Assembly: GCF_000321225.1 (NCBI RefSeq)
Contig: NW_004451408.1
Span: 726,507 to 790,506 of the forward strand
From: Odobenus rosmarus divergens
Taxonomy: Eukaryota > Chordata > Mammalia > Carnivora > Odobenidae
DNA length: 64,000 nt
Direction: 5' to 3'
Positions 39,701 to 44,710 of this stretch are shown in pieces; position 1 is the first letter of the stretch; the number at the start of each line of letters is the position of its first letter. A program made the position numbers and the translations under genes. Under the pieces are notes generated by a model. It was not told the DNA's origin, searched no databases, and was given only the letters and a program-made list of their open reading frames with translations.

Positions 39701-41784
39701 GGAGAAGCAGGCTTCCTGCCGAGCAGGGAGCCCGATGTGGGGCTTGATCCCAAGACCCTGGGTTCATGAGCTACCCAGGAGTCCCTCAAAACGTAAATGT
39801 TTAAAATGAAACAAAAAGTATAAAAGAAACCAAGGAGGGATTCTTTTATCATTGGGAAGGAAAAAAACCCTTTCTAATTATGAGATAAACCCAAATAATT
39901 CAATTATTAAGATTACAAACTTCCCAAGTTTGCTAAAAGACAAATTTATATATTCAATAAGCTCAATGAACTCCAAACAGGAAAAACACACAAAAAATCA
40001 TGCCCAGACACACTGTAATCAAACTTCTGAGAACCAAAGATGGGGGAAAACTGAAATCAGACATAAAAAAAACATGACACATTATACATATAAGAATAGT
40101 GATTTAAATGGGTGAGAGGACTTAACTACAAAGGGGCAGCACAACGGAGGTTTTTTTGGAGTGATGGAACTATTCTGGATCTTGACTGTGATGGTTGCTA
40201 TAAGACTCACTGTATTAGTCGAAATGCTGCCTGTACAGCAAGAGCAAATATTACTGTGTGTATATATAAATGAGACAAAAACCTGGGTATCATCATCTCT
40301 GCTCTAAATAATTCCAACTTTAACCTGGAACCTTGCAAGAAATACAGGATTTCAGATCCCACCCCAGAACTCCTGAATTGGACTCCCCATTTTAATGGGA
40401 TTCTGGAGTGATATTTATAAGGATATTAAACTTATTTAAAGATTTTATTTATTTGACAGAGAGAGAATACAAGCAGGGGGAGCAGAATTGGCGAGGGAGA
40501 AGCAGGCTCCCCACTGAGTGGGGAGCCCGATGAGGGGCTTGATCCCAGGACCCTGGGATCATGACCTGAGCCGAAGGCAGGTGCTTAACCGACTGAGCCA
40601 CCCAGGCGCCCCAAGGGTATTAAAATTTGAAAAGCCCTGCTCTAGGGCATGCTCAAGTGAACGAAAATCTGATTATGCTTCTCCTCCACTTAACATTTTA
40701 CAAAAGACACACGCAGGATATATGAGGCCTTACATGACCTCACCCTACCTTCCTCTCCAGGCTCATCTTTCACCACTCCCCACCTCACCACTTAACACTT
40801 CACTTGAGTAAGAATTAACTATTTGTACATTCCAGCACACAACACAATACTCTGTCCCCTTTACCCACGCATTTCCCTCAGCCTAGAACACCTCTTCTTC
40901 ATCTGCCTAATTCCTAAACCACCTTCAAGCTTCTATTCAGAAGTCAACCGTACCAATCTCTAAGGACTACCTGGGCTCCTAAACCAGGCAAAGCATACTT
41001 CCATCCCCGGACTATCGCATTTTATTGAAATTATCTGCCTATAAAAAAAAAAGAAAGAAAGAAATTATCTGTTTATGTGTCCTCCCTGGCCTGTAGGTTT
41101 CTCAAAGGCAGTGGACTCATCTCTTCTATAGTTCCCCTGGATCTAGCAAGAGAACTAGCTATGTTCAAGGTTTTGATGAACTGAACTACCATCTTTTTTC
41201 GATTCTTAGAAAACTATTCGTTTCCAATTTAGTAGAAAACGGTTCCCCCATCACACGTTCTTTTCCTAAAATTGTGTTAACCATCTCCTAGATCAGAGCT
41301 TCCAGTTGCTTAAAGCAAAATGCATTTCAGAAATCTAGACCCAACACTTTTTTTGCCTGTACAAAAGGACTTAGCCTAAGGCTAAAAGGAAGGGTTTTTT
41401 TGTTTGTTTGTTTCTGGTTTGTTTGTGTTTTTTTTTTAGATGCCATAAAGCCACCTACCATAAAGCTCATTTTGTCCTAAATTGGAGGCTGGGGGGATTG
41501 TGTTTCGTTTATTTACAAGTTCTTAGCTCAGGCCTGGCTACCTCACAAGACTCGAATTCCGCCTGCCATTACACATTCATCTGGTAATAATTTCTACTCA
41601 GTCTACGAGGGCCACTCCACCTCCAGTACCCAGCACAATGGCGGGCGCCTTGTCCAAGTCCTGGCGCTAACGTTGGTCACCTTCTCCAGGGCAGCTCCTC
41701 GTCATCCAGTTCGCTCTCCGTCACTGACCCGTCTATCACAGTTTCATCACTGTCCCAGTCTGGGGCCTGGGCGCCTTCCTCCAT
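3461..41784 (-). CDS. ANKRD31: ANKRD31, N-terminal part of the gene (8 coding exons, continues beyond base 1)
   Basis: Ankyrin repeat domain 31 is a meiotic protein of germ cells. It is known to bind REC114 and to promote programmed DNA double-strand breaks, above all in the pseudoautosomal region. Identification rests on the N-terminus [20 protein letters not shown] and on the later exons, which match my recollection of mammalian ANKRD31. The eight exons are 104, 74, 107, 41, 47, 44, 648 and 272 nt and join in phase into 445 codons plus 2 nt with no stop. The encoded part is acidic, Ser/Glu-rich and probably disordered. It has no ankyrin repeat, no membrane segment and no signal peptide; repeats and C-terminal domains must lie to the left of the window. 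Introns are filled with L1, SINE and older repeats. HMGCR, the usual neighbour on the 5' side, is not reached. The assignment to ANKRD31 is strong; exact exon usage is inferred from splice signals only. Confidence 0.9.
4700..5190 (+). mobile_element. Ancient LINE 3' end (L1ME-like)
   Basis: Diverged text of the 'CCATCATTAGTGAATTAG ... TTAATAGTGATTATCTCTG ... TTTATAATGAGGGTGTATTACC' type typical of very old LINE 3' ends. A CA microsatellite sits at 4785-4817. Subfamily uncertain. Confidence 0.55.
5687..5890 (-). mobile_element. Can-SINE, reverse
   Basis: Full reverse SINE with target-site duplication AGAGGRTTTGAATTT at 5672-5686 and 5891-5905. Confidence 0.95.
5918..5982. repeat. Tandem duplication, two copies of about 33 bp
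   Basis: The unit ATGAAGACTTGGTAAAGGTC plus ACTATAAAAGGCA occurs twice head to tail (5918-5950 and 5951-5982). The copies differ by one A. It lies just inside the intron downstream of ANKRD31 exon 7. Confidence 0.95.
6010..6657 (-). CDS. ANKRD31: ANKRD31 coding exon 7 (large N-terminal exon)
   Basis: A 648-nt exon of exactly 216 codons, from acceptor CTACACAG|GAA to donor CAGCAT|GTAAGTG. It starts [16 protein letters not shown], continues through [17 protein letters not shown] and the segment [20 protein letters not shown], and ends [10 protein letters not shown] (residues 140-355). The stretch around [20 protein letters not shown] looks like one amphipathic helix; the rest is Ser/Glu-rich and likely disordered. 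The reading frame is intact. A tandem duplication of about 33 bp lies 28 bp beyond its donor. Strong match to ANKRD31 from memory. Confidence 0.92.
7041..7181 (+). mobile_element. Can-SINE, older short form
   Basis: Head GGTGCCTGGGTGGCTCAGTC and a short body ending in an (ATTA)n tail. Target-site duplication AAATCACTAYTG at 7029-7040 and 7183-7194. Confidence 0.9.
7632..7841 (+). mobile_element. Can-SINE
   Basis: Diverged SINE with body GGGCTCTGTGCTCAGTGGAG and an AAATAAATAAATAAAATC tail. Imperfect target-site duplication AAAACYTGTTAATK on both sides. Confidence 0.9.
8775..8900 (+). mobile_element. MIR remnant
   Basis: The sequence 'ATTAAGCACCAAGGAGGTGCCAGACACC' is split here as ATTAAGCACC, GGTGCCAGACACC, CTCACAATAA and ATTTTACACATGAAAAT. 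These follow the MIR order. Ancient and diverged. Confidence 0.65.
9327..9341. repeat. Target-site duplication, left copy, of the 8.4-kb L1 block
   Basis: GAAACACAGATTAAG here and GAAACACAGATCAAG at 17753-17767, one mismatch in 15. It brackets the whole composite L1. Confidence 0.85.
9342..12144 (+). mobile_element. L1 5' part: 5' UTR, ORF1 remnant and start of the endonuclease domain
   Basis: Begins AAGGAAGATGGTGGAGCAGA after the left target-site duplication. A 5' UTR of roughly 1.3 kb precedes a broken ORF1 region resembling HAL1/L1 ORF1 (text GGAATCCCAGAAGGAGAAG near 11050 and CAAGAATACTCTATCCAGC near 11390). It then reads degenerate ORF2 endonuclease, with [10 protein letters not shown] near 12070, and stops at ...TGGACAAAATAGACT. 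Stops and frameshifts throughout; not functional. The sequence resumes in the inverted block at 16106. Confidence 0.8.
12145..12610 (-). mobile_element. Younger antisense L1 3' end with a twin-primed tip
   Basis: From about 12204 to 12580 the minus strand is a well-preserved carnivore L1 3' end (AACATATAGGGTATTATTAG and CCCAGTGCTCATTACATC on the plus strand). Bases 12581-12610 (TACAATGGAATATCCCTCAG) are in the opposite orientation, the mark of twin priming. Bases 12145-12203 are not L1 and contain AATAAA on the minus strand, so they may be transduced 3' flank. Confidence 0.75.
13506..13675 (+). mobile_element. L1 3'-end insertion nested in the inverted core
   Basis: A 170-bp carnivore L1 tail with ATTAATAAAAAAAAA end. 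Perfect target-site duplication AAATGTGGTGAGAGTG at 13490-13505 and 13676-13691. The host L1 reads through once it is removed. Confidence 0.93.
13849..14345 (-). mobile_element. Solo LTR, betaretrovirus-like (ERVK class) endogenous retrovirus
   Basis: About 497 bp that interrupts the L1 cleanly. On the minus strand it starts TGTGGGG and ends CCCAACA, with an AATAAA signal (13986-13981) about 130 bp before the end. Those are LTR hallmarks of the ERV2/ERVK type. No internal viral sequence is present. The L1 flanks abut as GATGTT and GTACTC with no visible target-site duplication. Confidence 0.7.
15326..15510 (-). mobile_element. Can-SINE, reverse, nested in the L1 core
   Basis: Reverse SINE ending CCACCCAGGCGCCC. 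The probable target-site duplication is a degraded CMATGTATYTTT on each side. Confidence 0.9.
16107..17751 (+). mobile_element. L1 ORF2 C-terminal region and 3' UTR, plus orientation
   Basis: Starts TTCAAGCTGTATTACAAAGC and reads [18 protein letters not shown] in one frame, then onward to a 3' UTR that ends TACACTGGAATTAAAATAC. Bases 16107-16400 repeat, with roughly one base in five changed by eye, the L1 segment that ends the inverted core at 12611-12890. So this is not simply its continuation. A SINE interrupts it at 17201-17399. It ends at the right target-site duplication 17753-17767. Confidence 0.85.
17201..17399 (+). mobile_element. Can-SINE
   Basis: Head GGGCACCTGGGTGGCTCAGT with perfect target-site duplication AATGAAATCTT at 17190-17200 and 17401-17411. 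Confidence 0.96.
17970..18013 (-). CDS. ANKRD31: ANKRD31 coding exon 6 (44-nt small exon)
   Basis: Acceptor CTTCTAG| and donor GATAAG|GTTGGT bound 44 nt that finish a Gly codon and read [14 protein letters not shown], ending at a codon boundary (residues 125-139). The donor GTTGGT departs from consensus at +3 to +6, so this exon may be weakly spliced. Phase agrees with exon 5 before and exon 7 after it. Confidence 0.8.
18975..19163 (-). mobile_element. Can-SINE, reverse
   Basis: Reverse SINE ending GAGCCACCCAGGTGCCCC. Target-site duplication GAATAMATAACT at 18950-18961 and 19165-19176. Confidence 0.94.
19657..19880 (+). mobile_element. Can-SINE
   Basis: Diverged head GGCACGCCTGAGTGGCTCAA, a (CT)n run and an A-rich tail ending near 19880. 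The duplication is A-rich and uncertain. Confidence 0.92.
19993..20200 (+). mobile_element. Can-SINE with (ATAC)n tail
   Basis: Young-looking SINE, head GGGGCGCCTGGGTGGCTCAG. The tail has grown into an ATAC tetranucleotide microsatellite at 20163-20196. Confidence 0.95.
20832..20878 (-). CDS. ANKRD31: ANKRD31 coding exon 5 (47-nt small exon)
   Basis: Acceptor CACTAG| and donor TTCAAG|GTATG flank 47 nt that complete the Gln codon from exon 4 and read [15 protein letters not shown], leaving one base. This matches the SF.QS.LS.NHQ.I pattern I recall for ANKRD31. Human ANKRD31 as I remember it has about ten more residues between this and the previous exon; I did not find a separate exon for them in the intron 20879-24612. 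Confidence 0.82.
21666..21676. repeat. Target-site duplication, left copy, of the U6-L1 chimera
   Basis: CAGAAGTGATC here and at 22057-22067, perfect. Confidence 0.95.
21677..21783 (+). ncRNA. U6 snRNA copy (retrotransposed pseudogene), 5' half of a U6-L1 chimera
   Basis: Full-length U6: starts GTGCTCGCTTCGGCAGCACA, contains the GATTAGCATGGCCCC region, and ends CCATATTTTT. By comparison with the U6 sequence as I know it there are about five substitutions, several of the CpG-decay kind, including one in the conserved loop CTGTGCAAGG. It sits directly after a target-site duplication and is followed at once by an L1 tail. It is therefore a retrocopy and not expected to be transcribed. Confidence 0.93.
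21784..22056 (+). mobile_element. L1 3' end, 3' half of the U6-L1 chimera
   Basis: Begins in the last part of the L1 (GAAATTTGAGAAACAAGACA) and runs through GGGATAGGGTGGCTGGGTG to TTATATGTTAATAAAAAAAA. The right copy of the target-site duplication follows at 22057-22067. Same orientation as the U6. Confidence 0.93.
22310..22685 (+). mobile_element. Ancient LINE 3' end (L1ME-like)
   Basis: Contains ACCAAAATGCTAACAATGGT and TCTCTGGGCAGTGAGATTAT, a pattern shared by very old LINE tails. It is related to those at 4700-5190 and about 48980-49070. Confidence 0.5.
22707..24276 (+). mobile_element. hAT (Charlie-like) DNA transposon fossil
   Basis: Left end CAGTGGTTCTCAAACTTTTT and right end ACTTTGAGAACCACAG form terminal inverted repeats. 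The 8-bp flanks TTTAAACA and TTTCAAAA agree at six of eight positions, as expected for an old hAT duplication. The interior is about 1.5 kb with no open transposase frame. An L1 tail was inserted at 22870-22997. Confidence 0.8.
22870..22997 (+). mobile_element. L1 3'-end insertion in the hAT element
   Basis: An old carnivore L1 tail (CTGAAACTAATATAACTGTA ... TACTGGAATTAAC) with perfect target-site duplication AAAAATAACAGTAA at 22856-22869 and 22998-23011. Confidence 0.9.
24613..24653 (-). CDS. ANKRD31: ANKRD31 coding exon 4 (41-nt small exon)
   Basis: A very short exon with acceptor CTCCCTAG| and an excellent donor CCA|GTAAGTA. It encodes [13 protein letters not shown] and two bases of the following Gln codon (residues 96-108). 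Its size is not a multiple of three, so skipping it alone would shift the frame. With exons 5 and 6 it forms a 132-nt block that starts and ends in phase 0. Confidence 0.82.
24740..25900 (-). mobile_element. Old L1 ORF2/3' region, reverse
   Basis: Continuous reverse L1: 3' UTR-like start (AACATAAAATTCACCATTTT), then antisense ORF2 text such as TTGGGTATAAACCCAGAAGT and GCCCTTTGTCCATTTTTAAA. Many mutations; L1M-type by divergence. Confidence 0.85.
25901..27360 (-). other. ANKRD31 intron sequence
   Basis: About 1.4 kb with no repeat or exon that I recognise. Confidence 0.5.
27361..28345 (+). mobile_element. L1 with a large internal deletion, SINE at the junction
   Basis: 27361-27611 is endonuclease (GACTTTAACACCCCACTTAC, ending ...GACTGAAATCAT). 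27812-28345 is ORF2 C-terminal (text KAFMQ then [12 protein letters not shown]). Nearly the whole reverse transcriptase is missing, and the SINE at 27612-27811 occupies the join. Confidence 0.85.
27612..27811 (+). mobile_element. Can-SINE at an L1 deletion junction
   Basis: Head GGGGCACCCGGGTGGCTCAG and an AAATAAATAAATAAAAATAA tail. No target-site duplication is visible. Confidence 0.92.
28794..28978 (+). mobile_element. Can-SINE, young
   Basis: Near-consensus GGGGCGCCTGGGTGGCTCAG with a perfect 14-bp duplication AAAACAACTGCCTT at 28779-28792 and 28979-28992. Confidence 0.97.
29156..29262 (-). CDS. ANKRD31: ANKRD31 coding exon 3
   Basis: A 107-nt exon with acceptor CATTCTAG| and donor TTACAG|GTATG. 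It begins by completing an Asp codon, reads [20 protein letters not shown], then a Lys/Asn-rich stretch, and ends ...PLSENAVLQ (residues 60-95). It closes exactly at a codon end. The charged, low-complexity make-up is like the rest of the N-terminal region and no domain is visible. Confidence 0.87.
29595..29800 (+). mobile_element. Can-SINE
   Basis: SINE flanked by AAAAACTCATAATGCT at 29579-29594 and 29801-29816, perfect. Confidence 0.97.
30430..30623 (-). mobile_element. Can-SINE, reverse
   Basis: Reverse SINE with duplication AATAATGGTATTT at 30416-30428 and 30624-30636. Confidence 0.96.
30794..31002 (+). mobile_element. Can-SINE (outer member of a SINE pair)
   Basis: Head GGGCACCTGGGTGGCTTAGT. 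A second SINE was inserted in its A tail. The outer duplication AAAACTTAA / AAACCTTAA lies at about 30783 and 31221. Confidence 0.94.
31009..31217 (+). mobile_element. Can-SINE (inner member, in the tail of the previous SINE)
   Basis: Head GGATGCCTGGGTGGCTCAGT beginning in the A-rich tail of the SINE at 30794. Same orientation. Confidence 0.94.
31240..32000 (+). mobile_element. Ancient LINE remnant
   Basis: Diverged LINE-like text (AAAATGCAAATTAAAATAATCAG, split in meaning by many changes, and GGGTACATTCATACAGAATA). Ends in an A-rich stretch. Subfamily not resolved. Confidence 0.45.
32505..34081 (-). mobile_element. Inverted 5' segment of a twin-primed L1
   Basis: Antisense ORF2 from the reverse transcriptase to the C-terminus, for example GGGTAAATACCCAGTAGTGG and TCTGGGATTGTGACACTTCC. 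The inner end, reading antisense, is CTACTTTGTTATTAGTGTATAA. It abuts sense L1 at 34082. Confidence 0.88.
34082..34478 (+). mobile_element. 3' segment of the same twin-primed L1
   Basis: Starts TAAGCCAGACTAAGAAAGAC, runs through the 3' UTR and ends CTCAAATTTAAAAAATTAAA. It overlaps the outer end of the inverted segment by about 45 bp of L1 sequence. The flanking AT-rich repeat ATATATACCA / AAATATACCA may be the target-site duplication. Confidence 0.88.
34861..34934 (-). CDS. ANKRD31: ANKRD31 coding exon 2
   Basis: A 74-nt exon between TTTGAAAG|G and AAAG|GTGAGA. The first base completes the Arg codon left by exon 1, then it reads [20 protein letters not shown] and ends GMYK plus one base (residues 35-59). 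Phase fits both neighbours. The LLFDQD...SEFSLHP pattern is the main anchor to ANKRD31 in this exon. The 3' splice site is weak in pyrimidines next to the AG, but the phase leaves no other choice nearby. Confidence 0.87.
35370..35520 (+). mobile_element. L2-like remnant
   Basis: Words such as AGTCCATGCCCTCAAGAAGC and CCAGTGACAAATACAAAAC follow an ancient L2-type 3' region. Weak match; a similar one lies at about 8225-8400. Confidence 0.4.
35553..36055 (+). mobile_element. Old L1 ORF2 C-terminal fragment
   Basis: Diverged sense L1: CTCAACATTACTGAATATTAGG and GGAGTATTATTCAGCCTTAA are the clearest parts. No 3' UTR. Confidence 0.8.
36056..36540 (+). mobile_element. MaLR-type LTR remnant, split by a SINE
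   Basis: Text such as GAGAACTGAATC, GACCCAGTTAAGCCACTCCTG, ACCCACAGAAACTACAAGAT and AATAAATGTTTGCTGTTATAA follows mammalian MLT1/MaLR LTRs. It is interrupted by the SINE at 36177. A second MaLR-like 3' end is at 37256-37372. Confidence 0.55.
36177..36363 (+). mobile_element. Can-SINE with (CAA)n tail
   Basis: Head GGGCGCCTGGGTGGCTCAGT, tail AACAACAACAACAACAAC, duplication AAGACTAGA at 36167-36175 and 36364-36372. Confidence 0.95.
37256..37372 (+). mobile_element. MaLR-type LTR 3' end
   Basis: CTTGGACTTCCAGCCTCCAG, then ATTTCTGTTGGCTAAGCC and GAGCAAACTAATACAC, the usual order in MLT1-type LTRs. Confidence 0.6.
37985..38091 (-). mobile_element. Old short Can-SINE, reverse
   Basis: ACCCAACATGGGGCTTGAAC and ACTGAGCCAGCTAGGCACTC mark the old, short tRNA-derived carnivore form. 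Confidence 0.8.
38524..38715 (+). mobile_element. Can-SINE (outer member of a SINE pair)
   Basis: Head GGGATGCCTGGGTGGCTCAG. Its tail AAATAAAATCTTAAA (38701-38715) is repeated at about 38897-38911 after the inner SINE, so the tail served as target. Confidence 0.95.
38716..38896 (+). mobile_element. Can-SINE (inner member)
   Basis: Head GGGAGCCTGGGTGGCTCAGT. It lacks the segment GGTCATGATCCCAGGGTCCT between CTTCGGCTC and CGGGATCG. Same orientation as its host SINE. Confidence 0.94.
39015..39165 (+). mobile_element. Old L1 3' end
   Basis: TAATGGTTATTACACAACTG and AACTGTACATTAAAAAGAAT are typical of an old L1M 3' UTR. Confidence 0.6.
39230..40230 (+). mobile_element. Ancient L1 fragments, split by a SINE
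   Basis: 39230-39619 and 39787-39900 resemble old ORF2. 39930-40080 resembles L1/HAL1 ORF1 (CACACTGTAATCAAACTTCTG), and the last part resembles an old 3' UTR. The order is not collinear with one L1, so more than one element is involved. Confidence 0.55.
39620..39786 (-). mobile_element. Can-SINE, reverse, internally deleted
   Basis: Head-proximal block (about 38 bp around the usual GAGCCGAAGGCAGATGC) is missing between GGTTCATGA and GCTACCCAGG. Duplication CAAAAYGTAAAT at 39607-39618 and 39787-39798. Confidence 0.93.
40434..40612 (-). mobile_element. Can-SINE, reverse
   Basis: Reverse SINE ending CACCCAGGCGCCCC. Duplication AAGGRTATTAAAMTT at 40419-40433 and 40613-40627. Confidence 0.95.
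40690..41200 (+). mobile_element. LINE2 (L2) 3' end
   Basis: GAGGCCTTACATGACCTCAC, CCTCTCCAGGCTCATCTTTC, CTCAGCCTAGAACACCTCTT and GTAGGTTTCTCAAAGGCAGT occur in the order of the L2 3' end. Close to the ANKRD31 promoter. Confidence 0.8.
41681..41784 (-). CDS. ANKRD31: ANKRD31 coding exon 1 (start codon exon)
   Basis: The start ATG is at 41784-41782 on the minus strand in a good context (AAG before ATG, G after). It encodes residues 1-34, [20 protein letters not shown] and onward to ...[10 protein letters not shown], plus two bases of the next Arg codon. The run of Asp/Glu with Ser/Thr looks like an acidic, disordered tail with possible CK2 sites. The donor is AAG|GTGACC (GT at 41680-41679). 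The frame stays open upstream to 41928, but that part crosses a strong 3' splice site and matches no known ANKRD31 protein, so I keep the internal ATG. The exon probably begins at 41837, giving 53 nt of 5' UTR. Confidence 0.9.
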
Positions 41785-41837
41785 CTTTGCCTCACGCCCG
41801 GAGCCTTGTTTATTCTCCTTCTCCAACGCCCCGCTTC
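41785..41837 (-). other. ANKRD31: ANKRD31 5' UTR part of the start-codon exon, with 3' splice site
   Basis: Immediately upstream of 41837 the minus strand reads CCCTTTCTTTTCGCAG|GAAG, a long pyrimidine tract with a perfect acceptor. This makes the start-codon exon an internal exon and predicts at least one untranslated exon further into the CpG island. Candidate donors for that exon on the minus strand are CAG|GTAAGG near 42288 and TAG|GTAAGA near 42149. RNA evidence would be needed to choose between them. Confidence 0.6.
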
Positions 41838-42300
41838 CTGCGAAAAGAAAGGGCACGCTGAGGGTCGGGGGGAACTGTGAGTGAAATATGAAATTCGAGG
41901 CGAGACGCGGGAGACTGGCCTGGAACACAGCAGCAGCGACGGTCGTCGTCGGGGACGCGGTCCCGCCCGGCCCCCTCGCCGCACGCCGCCGGCAGGGGGA
42001 GCTGCGAGCCGCACGTCGCAGCCGCGTGCGGCCCCGCCCCCCGACGCCGGTGGCCGGAAGTGCCTGGCGGAGCGCCCGCCCGCTCTGGGTTTCCCGGACG
42101 CCTGGGGCGTGGCGCCCCCCGCCGCATCCGCTTTCTGTGCTTTCTTACCTATTCATTCGCTGGGCGGAGTGACTGGGATTGCGGTCGTGGGGACCAGAAA
42201 GGCAGCGCTGTCACAGACAAGACCGCAGTCCGAGCCTGCCTAACGCCACCGGCAGGAGGGAGACTGGGAGACTTAGGTCACCTTACCTGCAGTGCGCCTC

Positions 42301-43630
42301 GTACTTGTGAGACCCAGACCTGGAAAGAACTGTCAGCTCCTGCCCGATCCAGTAGCCCCCGCTGTCCGTCTGACGTTCTGAAGCCAGAATGTTACCTTTC
42401 ATGGGAAGAGTGTTTGTTGCAGTCCACCAAGTGCTGCCTTTCTCCTTAATTCCTTTGACACCCCTTCCTCGAGTGTCCTTTGAGGTAGGCAAGACAAACA
42501 TGTTTATCCTAATTTATAGGTCATCAACCCATTTAACTGATGTATTTTGTATTTGTATTTTTCCCTCATTAACTCTTTAATTGCCTTGAAATACAGGTTG
42601 TGTAGAAAGAGGAGAATAAATGCTTTATTTTTTCTATATAAATTTTTAGAATGATAGTGTCTAGCAACTTCCAAGAATAGCCAATTACGAGTTTTGAAGT
42701 ACTAGATTTTTATATATTTGAACATTCAAAACAAAACCAAGTGACTCCATTTGCCAAGAGAGGTAGATTAAGGATAAGAACGCCTTCCCCCATCAAGTGT
42801 TTAGTATTCACTTTGAAATCTCCAGCATCTAGCACATATTGGGTCTTTAAAGGTTTGTTGAATAAATGGATGGAACTAGGGTTTTCTGACTCCCCAATTC
42901 ACTGCTCTTTTCTTTACATGCAATGGCTTTTCCATTCTTATCTTACAGAACTAGACCTCTCCGTGTTTTTACACCTCTCCACCTACATCCTCCATGTTTA
43001 AATCAATCCTAAATCCCCATCCACTCTCCTGCTCACCCACTCCTTTGATCATCTAACTCTGTTAATTGCCAGCAATGGAAAGTGCATATCCATTAAAAGG
43101 CTGGTGGGTGGCTCTAAATGCCCTATGCCAGAAGGTGACTTTGCACTAATAAAAGACTTGCTCCAGGCGTCTGGTAACTCTACCTAAGTATAGAAAACTC
43201 CTGAGTCTGAAATTCAGATTCCTTTTTAAAATACTTTCTCCTTTGGTGGATAAGAGTCAGTTATTTTTGCATCTTCAGTTCTTTTATATTATTCAAGACA
43301 GTTGCCAAGATTCAAAGCATAAAGAAGAAATAGCAAAGATGATCCACATAAATGCCAGTATGATTTTAAAGGAAACTTTTTTTTGTTTTTATAAAATCCA
43401 AAGTTTCACTGCAGGACAGAGATAGAAGAATGACCGATCTGTGTTAGAAATCTACGGTGCAAATGACAAGAAAAAATACAATTCAAACTGATTTAAGCAG
43501 ATAAAAAGTGTGAGCTGGGTCATGTAACTGAACCATCCATAAGTACCCAGGTTGAGAGGAAATTTAGCTCAGCTTTCTTCTGAATTCGTTAGTTTGAGTT
43601 AAACACTCAAATAAATTGAAACACATCAAA
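42301..43630. other. Intergenic DNA upstream of ANKRD31
   Basis: No gene seen. 42815-42870 resembles an L2 tail (CTAGCACATATTGGGTCTTT then GTTTGTTGAATAAATGG). Confidence 0.5.
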
Positions 43631-43646
43631 TGTATAAAAATCCAGA

Positions 43647-43760
43647 ATCCTTGAGGAGAACACAGGCTCATCGACCTCAGCCGCAGCAACTTCTTCCTAG
43701 AAACATCGCCAAAGGCAAGGGAAGCAAGGGCAAAAATGAACTATGGGGACTTCATCAAGA
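43647..43760 (+). mobile_element. Internal L1 ORF2 fragment with its own target-site duplication
   Basis: About 115 bp of young carnivore L1 ORF2 (ACCTCAGCCGCAGCAACTTC ... GGGACTTCATCAAGATAAAA). There is no L1 3' end. Flanked by ATAAAAATCCAGAA at 43633-43646 and 43761-43774. The right copy may overlap L1's own GATAAAAA. Confidence 0.8.
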
Positions 43761-44548
43761 TAAAAATCCAGAACTTCATTTTAAAATAATAATTGGTAAT
43801 TTAGAAGGTTGATAGGTACCATTTTATTATTTTAAAAATTAATAAAGGGAAGGAAATAAAGCATTTATCCTGATGTTTCTATACAATCAGTATTTCAAGG
43901 TGACCAAATTGTTGATTAGGGAAAATTTTCCTTATAGAGAAATCACAGCTAATAAATACAAGAGATACAATAGAATTAGAAAATCATCATTTTGCAACCC
44001 ATGAAACAATGGATCTAGGCAATGGTCAGCAATAGCTGCAATAGTTAGGCAGAACAGTAAAAAAAAAAAAAGTTAAATAACTAGACCTTTGTTTTTTCAC
44101 ACCTGCACACCTACATCTTCCATGTTTAAATCATTCCTAAATTCCTAGGTAAAAGGCTGATGGAGAATTTTATAGTAGACAAGTCAGGATGACAACACTT
44201 AAGACCAATAATAATCTTAACATCACTAAAAGTCGACAACCAAATATGTACCTCCTGGCACAACACTATATGAATAAATGGCACTTACCTGTGAAGTAGT
44301 CCAAGCAAAAAAAAAAAAAAAAAAAGTTAAAAACCTGAATCTAATCAAGGCTCTAGATCTGTCAGTTATTTATATGCAGGAAGAGGGGGCAGAGGAATAG
44401 ACGGAACACCATGAAGATGAAATTTACTAAACCTAGGATATGGAAAATTCTATAGAACAAATGACCTGGTTTCTTTCAACAATTAAATATCATGGGATTT
44501 AAAAAAAGGGAATGAGAACTCTTTTACATTTAAAGAGACCCTAAGAGG

Positions 44549-44710
44549 GGCGCCTGGGTGGCTCAGGTCATGATCCCAGGGTCCCAGGATCAAGCCTGGC
44601 ATCAGGCCCTCCACTCAGAGGGAAGCCTGCTTCTCCCTCTCTCACTCCCCTGCTTGTGTTCCTTCTCTCTGTCAAAATAAATAAATAAAATCTTTTTAAA
44701 AAAAAAAAAA
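44549..44710 (+). mobile_element. Can-SINE with internal deletion
   Basis: Head GGGCGCCTGGGTGGCTCAG runs directly into GTCATGATCCCAGG, skipping the segment between two GGCTCAG words. Duplication AGAGACCCTAAGA at 44535-44547 and 44710-44722. Confidence 0.94.

Larger units (their letters stand above)
41520..42300. promoter_or_regulatory. CpG island promoter of ANKRD31
   Basis: A GC- and CpG-rich block that stands out from the AT-rich flanks and covers the first coding exon. It contains a Sp1-type GC box (CCCCGCCCC near 42031-42043) and an ETS/GABP-type core CCGGAAGTG at 42053-42061. No TATA box is evident. The orientation toward ANKRD31 on the minus strand is inferred from the start-codon exon inside it. 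Long open frames on both strands here are a by-product of GC content. Confidence 0.75.

Noticed and set aside
41677..41928. Longer N-terminus for ANKRD31 starting at 41928
   Set aside because: The extra residues cross a strong splice acceptor at 41838 and look unlike the protein family; the ATG at 41784 has the better context.
41881..42449. Several open frames of 90-129 codons in the CpG island on both strands
   Set aside because: Pro/Arg/Ala-rich translations of GC-rich DNA, overlapping in several frames at once, with no domain and no splice support.
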